Assembly: GCA_019634415.1 (NCBI GenBank)
Contig: JAHQVJ010000091.1
Location: forward strand, 1-40,504
Reading direction: 5' to 3'
Origin: Myxococcales bacterium
GTDB taxonomy: Bacteria > Myxococcota_A > UBA796 > GCA-2862545
DNA: 40,504 nt
The position numbers and the translations under genes are program-made. The notes under the pieces were generated by a model. That model saw only the letters and a list, made by a program, of their open reading frames with translations, made no database searches and was not told the origin of the DNA. Every line of letters begins with the position of its first letter. Positions within the stretch are counted from its first letter, which is position 1. Shown here in pieces: positions 33,132 to 39,734 of this stretch.

Positions 33132-34237
33132 TTCCGCACGTGGTGCTCGCGTTCTCCCAGCTCGCTCACGCCGACTGCGGACTGCTGGACGACGCACTGC
33201 GACGCGCCGAGTCCTCCATCATCGGGCTCGACCAGGTGGATGCTCGCGACAAGCTCTCCATCGCCGAGTCTCAGCTCGGCTGTGCCTGGCTCGACGAGCC
33301 CGATCGCCTCGCTCGGATGTGGCTGCTGGAGGGTGCCTTGCTCGCCCTGTCGGACGACGACGGAGGCGCGATGGACGCCTTCATCGCAGCCCATGCCGTC
33401 GCCCCCGACGCCTGGGTCCCGGCCCTCGGTGCCGACATGCGGGCGCTCTACAATCGAGCAGCCCACGTGGAGCCAGCAGTAGGCACGCTCATCGCCGAAG
33501 GGGTCGGCGAAGACTTCCAGATCCGGGTGGACGGGCGGGCCACTCCTCTCCCTGCGTCGCTCCGATCCGGCCTGCACCTGGTGCAGATCGGGCGCGCCTC
33601 CGTGGACTTCGCCCAGGTGATCTACGTCACACCGGGTGTCACCACGCGGCTGCAGCCGAACCTCCCGCTGCTGCCCCCCGAGCTACCGACCCGAGCCGAC
33701 CGGCCCCCACCTCCCCCAGAGCCCAGGCAGCGCGACGCGGGCGTTCGCCTGGATCTGCACGTCGCCGTGGGGGTGTCCGGCTCCTCGGGAGAGCCACTGG
33801 AGCGCACCACGGTGACGCCCGAGGTGCTAGCGCGCGAGCCCGCCACCAAGATCCGAGTCCCCCTCGAAGCTGGCGTGGGCCTACGCGCTGGGCTGTTCTG
33901 GGCGCGGGCGTCCGCCAGCGCTGGCCCGCTGCCGGGTGGCCGGCTGATGTACCTCGAGGACACCCAGATCAGCGGTGTCCCGTGGCTGGCCGGAGGCCAC
34001 GGAGCCCTCGGCCTGGCCGCAGGGCCCCTGGACGTGGGCGCACAGGGCGGCATGCTGATGCCCGGCAGGCCCGGGGCCCGCGGCGTGGTCAACGTGGCGC
34101 TCACGAACCTCGTGCGCTTCGAGGTGCGCGCGGGCATCGACCAAGTGCAGGGCGTGCTCGAGCCCGCTGGCGGCGCCTACCTGCAGGTGCAGCCCACGCT
34201 GCTCCCGAAGGCCAGCAACCGGAGGCGAGGGCCGTAG
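33113..34237 (+). CDS. Exported uncharacterised protein coupled to the PEGA kinase
   Basis: The 374-residue product begins with a signal peptide (LLIPHVVLAFSQLAHA, cleavage before DCGLL). Residues about 20-110 are helical. A short PEGA-like stretch follows (IRVDGRATPLPASLRSGLHL), then a Pro-rich linker (about 185-205). The Gly-rich, beta-strand-like C-terminal half could form a small outer-membrane barrel. No family is recognised. GTG 33113 overlaps the kinase gene by 19 bases. The frame itself is open far upstream, but that is an antisense-like artefact of GC-rich coding. Confidence 0.6.
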   Translation: MGGSLLIPHVVLAFSQLAHADCGLLDDALRRAESSIIGLDQVDARDKLSIAESQLGCAWLDEPDRLARMWLLEGALLALSDDDGGAMDAFIAAHAVAPDAWVPALGADMRALYNRAAHVEPAVGTLIAEGVGEDFQIRVDGRATPLPASLRSGLHLVQIGRASVDFAQVIYVTPGVTTRLQPNLPLLPPELPTRADRPPPPPEPRQRDAGVRLDLHVAVGVSGSSGEPLERTTVTPEVLAREPATKIRVPLEAGVGLRAGLFWARASASAGPLPGGRLMYLEDTQISGVPWLAGGHGALGLAAGPLDVGAQGGMLMPGRPGARGVVNVALTNLVRFEVRAGIDQVQGVLEPAGGAYLQVQPTLLPKASNRRRGP

Positions 34238-34264
34238 GGAATGGCAGCGCGACGAAGCCGATCG

Positions 34265-35107
34265 TCAACGCGACAGCAGGTGCTCGGCGCTGTTCATCAA
34301 CGTCTCCACCGACACGATCAGCGCGCCACGGGAGATCCGGGTGTGAGGCGCCAGGGGGTGGTCCAGGATCATCCCGCACACGTCCTCGGCGTCGTCGCCG
34401 TCGAGGATCGCGTCTGCCACAGCGTCCGACAGCGCCAAGATGGCCGCCGCGCGAGGGCTGCTGGAGCTGCCGTCCGCATGTCCGATGGGATCGTGGTGCC
34501 GCGCGATCAGATCGGCCGCCTCTCCCGGTAGGTTCCACCTCGACAGGCAGGCCGCACCGAGCTCCGCGTGGTGGAAGCCGCGTGCCATGCGCTCAGCCGT
34601 GAGCAGCCGCTCGCTGTGCAGGCCGAACTCCTCCAGCAGCGTCACGGTGGCATTCTTGTCCGTCACCAGCAGCAGCTGCAGCCCGAAGTCGTGCAGCAGG
34701 CCCGCCACGAACATCGCGTCCGGATCCATCAGCCGCGACTGCCTCGAGAGCACGCGGCAGGTCCACGCCGTGGCCTCCGCGTGGCGCCACAGACGCTCCC
34801 CCCAGGGAAGACGCTCCTGAGCCATGCCGCTCAAGGCCAACGACACCGCGATGTCGCGCGTTCCCGTGAAGCCGATCAGCGTCAGCGCGCGCCGCAGGTG
34901 ACTCACCCGCACCTTCAGGCCGAACAGGGGTGAGTTCACCACCTTCAAGATCCGGGCGGCCAGGGCGCCGTCGCTGCTCACCGCCTGCTCGAGGTCGTCG
35001 ATGCTGGCGCTCGGCTGTCGCGCCAGCTCCAGCACTCGGATGGCAGCTGCCGGGAACACCCCCAGCTGACCCACCTGCTCCACGTACTCCATGAGACGAC
35101 TGTTCAC
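34265..35107 (-). CDS. HDOD-domain signalling protein
   Basis: The 280-residue protein has an HDOD domain. The N-terminal half includes LGVFPAAAIRVLELARQ, DGALAARILKVVNSPLFGL and LRRALTLIGFTGTRDIA. The HD-like half retains GLLHDFGLQLLL and GFHHAELGAACLSRWNLP. HDOD proteins lack the full HD metal site and act as signalling scaffolds in motility, cell cycle or cyclic dinucleotide networks. No output domain is attached. The start GTG 35107 is the first of the frame; ATG 35092 is the alternative. The mtgA gene lies 47 bases upstream on the same strand, so they may be co-transcribed. Confidence 0.88.
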   Translation of the reverse strand: MNSRLMEYVEQVGQLGVFPAAAIRVLELARQPSASIDDLEQAVSSDGALAARILKVVNSPLFGLKVRVSHLRRALTLIGFTGTRDIAVSLALSGMAQERLPWGERLWRHAEATAWTCRVLSRQSRLMDPDAMFVAGLLHDFGLQLLLVTDKNATVTLLEEFGLHSERLLTAERMARGFHHAELGAACLSRWNLPGEAADLIARHHDPIGHADGSSSSPRAAAILALSDAVADAILDGDDAEDVCGMILDHPLAPHTRISRGALIVSVETLMNSAEHLLSR

Positions 35108-35154
35108 GTACGCCCCCCGTCCACCTCATCGGACGACAGCGTCGTGCAGTTCAG

Positions 35155-35895
35155 TCAGAACAAGCAGGAGAACAGCCCGTTGCCCTTCTCGTGGAAGTTG
35201 TCGTAGATCATCTGGAAGCCCTTGTCCCCGGGAAACGGGGCCGGATGCCCCGCGATCCACTTGGCCCGCGTCCAGGCGGCCTTGCCGTCGATGGAGCGGT
35301 CCGGATTGGGCAAGATCCCGGCGATGCGACCCGCCTGGCTCGAGGTCAGCTCCGCGGCGGACGTCCCGAAGTGATGGCGCGCGCCAGCCTCGAGGCCGAA
35401 GGTGCGAGGCCCCGTCTCTGCCACGCTCAGGTACAGCTCGAGGATCCGCTCCTTGGGCAGGAGTCGCTCCAACCAGAAGGCGTACCAGAACTCCATCGCC
35501 TTGCGGACCAGGGAACGGCCTTGCCAGAGGAACACGTTCTTCGCCACCTGCTGGGTGATGGTCGAGGCACCACGGAGCCGCCGCTTGCCGGTCACCCCGT
35601 CCTTGATGGACGTGCAGATGGCGCGGCCGTCGAAGCCCGAGTGCAGGAAGAACCGTGCATCCTCGCTCGCCACGATGGCGCGCGGGCCGCGGGAGCCCAA
35701 CGCCTGCAGGGATCGCACGCGGCGGCGCGGCCAGCCTCGCTCCTCCACGGCTTCCTGCACCATGGTGATGGTCCACGGCGGCGTGACGAACCGAACGACG
35801 ATCACCTGGACCAGGGTGGTGAGTTGGATCGCGGCGATCGCAATCACCACCCGTAAGAATGCCCTGGAGAGGGCCGTAAGCCTGACCACGTGCAT
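35155..35895 (-). CDS. mtgA: Monofunctional peptidoglycan glycosyltransferase
   Basis: The 246-residue protein has one N-terminal membrane anchor (about 13-37) and a GT51 glycosyltransferase domain. Motif 1 is SEDARFFLHSGFD with the catalytic Glu78. Motif 2 is GASTITQQVAKNVFL, followed by RKAMEFWYAFWLERLLPKER and ILELYLSVAETG. It polymerises lipid II into glycan strands at the outer face of the inner membrane. The size and absence of a transpeptidase domain fit MtgA. ATG 35895 is listed. GTG 35889 has better spacing (8 bases) from the GGAGG at 35898-35902 and may be the true start. It is divergent from the M15-like peptidase. Confidence 0.9.
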   Translation of the reverse strand: MHVVRLTALSRAFLRVVIAIAAIQLTTLVQVIVVRFVTPPWTITMVQEAVEERGWPRRRVRSLQALGSRGPRAIVASEDARFFLHSGFDGRAICTSIKDGVTGKRRLRGASTITQQVAKNVFLWQGRSLVRKAMEFWYAFWLERLLPKERILELYLSVAETGPRTFGLEAGARHHFGTSAAELTSSQAGRIAGILPNPDRSIDGKAAWTRAKWIAGHPAPFPGDKGFQMIYDNFHEKGNGLFSCLF

Positions 35896-36001
35896 TTCCT
35901 CCGGCGATGGGGCCCCCGTGGACAGTACCTTGGGGGGGGCAACGCAACCAGTTACGCCAGACGAGGTCGCGTTCTTGTCGAATCCGCAGGAGAGGTGGGC
36001 A

Positions 36002-36883
36002 ATGGGGGATGCACGACGCAGTGCAGCGATGTGGGGATCCGTCCTCTTGCTTTGCGCCGGGTGCAACGGGTCCGAGGTCTGCTACCCAGGACTCAGCGGC
36101 GACTTCGGCACCTGCGTGTCGCTGGCCGATGCATCGGATGTGTTCAGCCGAGACTACGACTACCCCGATCCCCTCAACGACTCCGCGCAGTACTCCCGCC
36201 CCGTGCGGTTCCTGGATCTGACGGCCACCCCCAGGAACACGGCGGTGGCCGAGAACTTCGTGCTGAGCGAGCTCGCGCAGCAGAGCAAGGGGCGCTTCGC
36301 CATCGTCCAGGCCCACGCGGTGGAGCGCCTGCAGGAGCTCCGCGACGAGCTCGGCGTGCTGCAGGTCAACAGCGGCTACCGGAGCCCCGGCTACAACGCC
36401 GGCATCGACGGCTCGGCCACCTACTCCCGCCACACCTACGGCGACGCCTTCGATCTCGCGCCCGCCGAGGCCAGCCTCGACGACCTCGCGGACGCCTGCG
36501 ACTCCAACGGGGCCGGCTTCGTCAACGTCTACCAGACCCACATCCACTGCGACTGGCGCGACGACGACCTCGACTTCGCCTTCTACGGCGATGCCACCGG
36601 TCGCCCCAACGCACCCGACGTGACCGGGAGCGTGCGCCGCGCACCCGTGCTCGACCAAGCCGCCACCATCGTTCGCGCCGATGGTGGGGAGCTTCGGGCT
36701 CCCGCCACCGGCTGGCCCGAGGGTGAGCCGCTGCGAGAGTGGACCGCCTACGATGCGGCCGGCGAGGTCATCGAGCAGGTCCGGTCCACCACCTACGTTC
36801 CCCCGGTTCAGGCCGTCGAGGTGGAGGTGGAGATCGGGCTGCGGCTGGTCCGCACAATGAGGCTGCGACCTACGCAACCTTGA
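36002..36883 (+). CDS. M15-type D-Ala-D-Ala carboxypeptidase-like lipoprotein
   Basis: The 293-residue lipoprotein (SVLLLCAGC) contains a peptidase M15 fold at about 85-190. LQVNSGYRSPGYN precedes the zinc motif SRHTYGDAFD (His144, Asp151), and the third ligand His182 lies in HIHCDW. The M15_3 group cleaves peptidoglycan stem peptides, usually at D-amino acid bonds. A C-terminal ~90-residue extension has beta-strand character. It is divergent from mtgA, so enzymes that build and trim peptidoglycan share a 106-base control region. AGGAGAGG lies shortly before ATG 36002. Confidence 0.85.
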   Translation: MGDARRSAAMWGSVLLLCAGCNGSEVCYPGLSGDFGTCVSLADASDVFSRDYDYPDPLNDSAQYSRPVRFLDLTATPRNTAVAENFVLSELAQQSKGRFAIVQAHAVERLQELRDELGVLQVNSGYRSPGYNAGIDGSATYSRHTYGDAFDLAPAEASLDDLADACDSNGAGFVNVYQTHIHCDWRDDDLDFAFYGDATGRPNAPDVTGSVRRAPVLDQAATIVRADGGELRAPATGWPEGEPLREWTAYDAAGEVIEQVRSTTYVPPVQAVEVEVEIGLRLVRTMRLRPTQP

Positions 36884-36929
36884 ACTACCCCTGCACTCTC
36901 AGGTACACAGTCCGCCCAACGAGGTGCAC

Positions 36930-37190
36930 ATGTACACGGTGATCGGCTTTCTGGTGTTCGGGCTCGTGGCCGGGCTCGTCGCCCGCTTCCTGGTGCCTGG
37001 CCGAGATCCCATGGGGCTCATCGGCACCATGGTGCTCGGCATCGTCGGCTCCTTCGTGGGCGGCTTCGTCTACAACTTCTTCATGGACGGCAGCGGCGAT
37101 CTGCTGTCCACCAGTGGCTGGATCGGCTCCATCGCAGGGGCCGTGGTGCTCTTGATCCTGATGCGGCTGTTCGGCCGCAATCGAGAATAG
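36930..37190 (+). CDS. GlsB/YeaQ/YmgE-family small membrane protein
   Basis: The 86-residue protein has three Gly-rich membrane segments: VIGFLVFGLVAGLVARFLVP, MGLIGTMVLGIVGSFVGGFV and WIGSIAGAVVLLILMRLF. It also has the PGRDPMGLIGTM motif of the transglycosylase-associated/GlsB family. Members are stress-induced inner membrane proteins of unknown biochemical role. ATG 36930 is chosen because GAGG (36921-36924) is 5 bases upstream. TACACA at 36904-36909 may be part of the promoter. Confidence 0.88.
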   Translation: MYTVIGFLVFGLVAGLVARFLVPGRDPMGLIGTMVLGIVGSFVGGFVYNFFMDGSGDLLSTSGWIGSIAGAVVLLILMRLFGRNRE

Positions 37191-37308
37191 GATCGGCACC
37201 GGGGCGCTTCAGGCGTACTGGGCTGGGTTCGCCAAGTGGCTCCTGGCTCGCACCGACCACGTCCCCTGGCGTCACCGCGACCAGACGTCGCGTCTGAGGG
37301 CCTGCACC

Positions 37309-37536
37309 TTGGAGGTGGGCGAAGCCCTGGTGGGCCTTCGCGGCACCGCGGCAGGTCGCCCCGTGGCCGACGCGCTGCAGCGCCTGTCCTGGCACCTGCG
37401 GCTGGCGGGCGAGCGGAAGCTGCTGTCGCGCGGAGACCTCGATCGTGCCCACCAAGCCGTGAACACCGTGCGTGGCATGCTGCACCTGCCGCGCACGCCG
37501 GTGCCCGCCGCCCCGCGCGAAGAGCCCACGCACTGA
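37309..37536 (+). CDS. Small hypothetical protein upstream of alkD-like gene
   Basis: The 75-residue reading from TTG 37309 encodes a helical, basic polypeptide (VADALQRLSWHLRLAGERKL) of no known family. GAGGG lies 8 bases before the TTG. The same frame is open and coding-like back to about 37193 (WAGFAKWLLARTDHVPWRHR), but no ordinary start codon is visible there, so the N-terminus may be longer. Its stop overlaps the ATG of the AlkD-like gene (TGATG), which supports translation of this frame. Confidence 0.45.
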   Translation: MEVGEALVGLRGTAAGRPVADALQRLSWHLRLAGERKLLSRGDLDRAHQAVNTVRGMLHLPRTPVPAAPREEPTH

Positions 37537-38219
37537 TGGACGCGGACGCCCTGCACAGCTTCGTTCGCGAGCAGCTCGCCGTGCACGCGAGCGCCGAGAA
37601 CGCCGCAGCCATGCAGCGCTACCTCAAGACCGAGATGCCGTTCTTCGGGGTGAAGCGACCGCAGATCCGGCCCGTGGAGCGAAAGGCCAAGCGGGCCTTT
37701 CCGCCCACCACCCGCGCCCAGTGGGAGACCGGGGTTCGCCGGCTGTGGGCCGGGCCCGAGCGCGAGCTGAAGTACGTGGCCATCGCCTACCTCAAGGGCT
37801 TCCCCCGCGCCGACTTCCTCGATGTGCAGTCCGTGCCCCTGCTCGAGCACCTCGTGCGCGACGGTGCCTGGTGGGATCTGGTGGACGACATCGCTGCCAA
37901 CGCCGTGGGCACGGCCGTGCGGAAGCACCGCGCCGACCTGCTCCCCGTGCTGAAGCGGTGGATCACCGACGAGGACCTGTGGATCCGTCGCACGGCCATC
38001 CTCGCGCAGCTCAAGCACCGCGAGCAGACCGACAACCAGCTGCTGTTCGCCTTCTGCCTCGCGCAGGCCAGCGACACGAGCTTCTGGATCCGCAAGGCCA
38101 TCGGGTGGGCGCTCCGGCAGCACGCACGCACCGATGCCGACGCGGTGCGCGCCTTCCTGGCCACCCACGGCGCCGCGCTGTCGGGCCTGTCGCGGCGCGA
38201 AGCGAGCAAGCACCTCTGA
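37536..38219 (+). CDS. alkD: AlkD-like DNA alkylation repair glycosylase
   Basis: The 227-residue protein is built of HEAT-like helical pairs as in Bacillus cereus AlkD, which excises bulky or cationic alkylated bases without base flipping. Catalytic and DNA-contact positions are conserved: Trp113 and Asp117 in AWWDLVDDIA, Arg152 in WIRRTAI, and Trp191 in IRKAIGWALR. The length is usual for the family. The ATG shares one base with the preceding stop. The gene ends 10 bases before the -35-like element of the cysteine operon. Confidence 0.9.
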   Translation: MDADALHSFVREQLAVHASAENAAAMQRYLKTEMPFFGVKRPQIRPVERKAKRAFPPTTRAQWETGVRRLWAGPERELKYVAIAYLKGFPRADFLDVQSVPLLEHLVRDGAWWDLVDDIAANAVGTAVRKHRADLLPVLKRWITDEDLWIRRTAILAQLKHREQTDNQLLFAFCLAQASDTSFWIRKAIGWALRQHARTDADAVRAFLATHGAALSGLSRREASKHL

Positions 38220-38228
38220 CACCGGGAG

Positions 38229-38257
38229 TTGGCATCTGCTCGCGTGGATGGTACCCC
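38229..38257 (+). promoter_or_regulatory. Candidate promoter of the cysteine operon
   Basis: TTGGCA at 38229-38234 (five of six matches to TTGACA) is separated by exactly 17 bases from TACCCC at 38252-38257. A further 6 bases lead to the ATG of the poly-Cys leader frame. The -10 half is weak. The geometry puts the transcription start at the leader start codon, and this is the only space for a promoter between alkD and the terminator before cysM. Confidence 0.5.
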
Positions 38258-38263
38258 TTCCGC

Positions 38264-38329
38264 ATGCTGCTCGTTCGCGCATGCTGTGCCTGTTGCTGCT
38301 GCTGTCCCTGCGGGGTCGGCTCGGGCTAG
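38264..38329 (+). CDS. Poly-cysteine leader peptide of the cysM operon
   Basis: A 21-codon frame starts at ATG 38264 and stops with TAG 38327-38329. Residues 7-16 read CCACCCCCPC, so eight of 21 codons are Cys (both TGC and TGT), including a run of five. Cys is normally a rare amino acid, and the frame sits between a promoter-like sequence and an intrinsic terminator in front of cysteine synthase. This is the hallmark of an attenuator leader that measures charged tRNA-Cys by ribosome stalling. No Shine-Dalgarno site precedes it, so it appears leaderless, as in the mycobacterial poly-Cys attenuators. Confidence 0.85.
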   Translation: MLLVRACCACCCCCPCGVGSG

Positions 38330-38364
38330 CACGCCACGTGTGAACGTTCCCGACGCCCGCCCCG
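38311..38364 (+). promoter_or_regulatory. Possible antiterminator helix
   Basis: CGGGG (38311-38315) can pair with CCCCG (38360-38364), and CGGGC (38322-38326) with GCCCG (38355-38359). This forms a bulged helix that uses up the left arm of the terminator. The 5' half is the end of the leader frame, so a ribosome stalled on early Cys codons would leave it free, and one reaching the stop codon would cover it. The pairing was found by eye; no energy was computed. Confidence 0.4.
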
Positions 38365-38396
38365 GTCTCGCACCGCGGCGGGCGTCTTCTTTTTCT
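38352..38396 (+). terminator. Intrinsic terminator (attenuator) before cysM
   Basis: GACGCCCGCC (38352-38361) pairs perfectly with GGCGGGCGTC (38377-38386). After one mismatch the stem continues as CGGT/ACCG around a CTCGC loop. The T-rich run TTCTTTTTCT follows (38387-38396). Only 10 bases separate it from the cysM ATG, too few for a promoter, so transcription of cysM must pass through this terminator. Confidence 0.9.
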
Positions 38397-38406
38397 GCGA
38401 GCCATC

Positions 38407-39339
38407 ATGGACCTACCCAGCTTCGTCGAGATCATCGGAAACACCCCGCTGGTGGGGCTGCCTGCAGTCTTCGAGCTGCCCGACGGCGTGCAGATCGCCT
38501 TGAAGCTGGAGGGGCGCAACCCGAGCGGCTCGGTCAAGGCCCGCGCCGCCCGTTCCATCGTTCAGGAGGCCGAGCGGGCAGGACGGCTGAAGCCAGGAGG
38601 CACGATCCTCGACGCCAGCAGCGGCAACACCGGCATCGCCTACGCCGTGATCGCCGGTCAGCGCGGCTACCGCTTGGTGCTGTGCCTGCCCAAGAACGCC
38701 AGCGCCCAACGTCAGCAGCTGCTGAAGACACTGGGCACCGAGATCGTGCACACCTCACCGCTCGAGGGCACCGATGGCGCGCAGGCCGAAGCCGTCACCC
38801 TCGCAGACGATCACGGCGACTGGGTCTACCTCAACCAGTACGACAACGACGCCAACTGGCGGGCCCACTACCAGACCACGGGACCCGAGATCTGGAACCA
38901 GACGCAAGGGACCGTCACCCACTTCGTGGCCACGGTGGGCACGAGCGGCACGCTGACGGGCACCGGGCGCTACCTGCGGGAGCAGCGCAAGGACGTGCAG
39001 ATCGTCGAGGTGCAGCCGGACTCTCCGCTGCACGGGCTCGAGGGCGTCAAGCACATGCAGACGGCACGCGTTCCGGGGATCTACGACCCGGGCGTGGCCA
39101 CGGACCGACGCGCGATGTCCACCGAGCGGTCCTTCCGCATGGTGCGCTGCCTGGCCCATCACGGCCTGTTGCTCGGGCCTTCCGGAGGCGCCGCCGTGCA
39201 GGCCGCCGTCGACGTGGCCCGGGATCTGACCCATGGGGTGGTGGTGGCCATCGTGCCGGACTCCGGCAGCCGCTACCTCTCCGAGCCCCACATCTGGACC
39301 CCCGCCGAGGGAGAGGTGCCATGCCGCTTGGCCAGCTGA
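38407..39339 (+). CDS. cysM: Cysteine synthase, CysM type
   Basis: This 310-residue PLP enzyme starts MDLPSFVEIIGNTPL. The PLP lysine is Lys44 in NPSGSVKARAA; the family usually has VKDR, so Ala45 is unusual. SSGNTG (71-76), the phosphate loop GTSGT (178-182) and GPSGGA near 257-262 are present. The segment VPGIYDPGV aligns with VPELYDPEI of the mycobacterial CysM. That enzyme combines O-phosphoserine with the thiocarboxylate of the carrier CysO. The downstream JAMM protease and CysO-E1 fusion make the same CysO-dependent route likely. Expression should be set by the leader and terminator just upstream. Confidence 0.92.
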   Translation: MDLPSFVEIIGNTPLVGLPAVFELPDGVQIALKLEGRNPSGSVKARAARSIVQEAERAGRLKPGGTILDASSGNTGIAYAVIAGQRGYRLVLCLPKNASAQRQQLLKTLGTEIVHTSPLEGTDGAQAEAVTLADDHGDWVYLNQYDNDANWRAHYQTTGPEIWNQTQGTVTHFVATVGTSGTLTGTGRYLREQRKDVQIVEVQPDSPLHGLEGVKHMQTARVPGIYDPGVATDRRAMSTERSFRMVRCLAHHGLLLGPSGGAAVQAAVDVARDLTHGVVVAIVPDSGSRYLSEPHIWTPAEGEVPCRLAS

Positions 39340-39734
39340 CCATCGATCCGAGCGCGCTTCGGCGCCTGCACGCCCACGCCGAGGAGGGCTACCCCCACGA
39401 GGCGGTGGGCTGCGGCGTCGCCCGGGCCCACGCGCTGATCAACGAGCGCTCCGACTCCCCTGCCAATCGCTACAAGGTGTCGGGCCTCACCCTCATGCGG
39501 GCACAGCAGCAGCTCGAAGACGAAGGGCTGCACATCCTCGGCTACTACCACAGCCACCCCGATCACCAGGCCCAGTACAGCGACTTCGACCGCGACCACG
39601 CCCTGCCGAACCTGTCCTACGTGATCGTGTCGGTGCAGGGCGGCGCGGTGACCGACACCCTCTCCTGGCGCCTGCGCGAGGACCGCAGCGCCATGGATCC
39701 CGAACCTCTCGCCAGCCCGGAGCCATCCGCATGA
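39321..39734 (+). CDS. mec: JAMM/MPN metalloprotease (Mec type)
   Basis: The 137-residue protein is a minimal JAMM domain with all metal and catalytic residues. These are Glu27 (PHEAVGCG) and HSH at 77-79, followed after 7 residues by Ser87 and Asp90 (YSDFD). In the CysO pathway, Mec releases cysteine from the CysO-cysteine adduct. Here it may also cut the CysO-E1 fusion after Gly-Gly; that second role is inference. GAGAGG lies 4 bases before the ATG, and the gene overlaps cysM by 19 bases and the next gene by 4 (ATGA). Confidence 0.9.
   Translation: MPLGQLTIDPSALRRLHAHAEEGYPHEAVGCGVARAHALINERSDSPANRYKVSGLTLMRAQQQLEDEGLHILGYYHSHPDHQAQYSDFDRDHALPNLSYVIVSVQGGAVTDTLSWRLREDRSAMDPEPLASPEPSA

Noticed and set aside
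27428..34237. A 2269-residue open frame on the plus strand.
   Set aside because: Most of it is the second frame of the large sensor and kinase genes, giving Arg/Ala/Gly-rich nonsense. Only the part from 33113, with a signal peptide and ordinary composition, is a gene.
35126..36877. A 583-residue minus-strand frame covering the mtgA and M15 region.
   Set aside because: It crosses two recognisable genes in the wrong frame or strand and has no family signature.
38352..38396. Reading the terminator simply as the end of the alkD transcript.
   Set aside because: It lies 133 bases beyond alkD and 10 bases before cysM. That leaves no room for a cysM promoter, and a promoter-like sequence and Cys-rich frame lie upstream of it.
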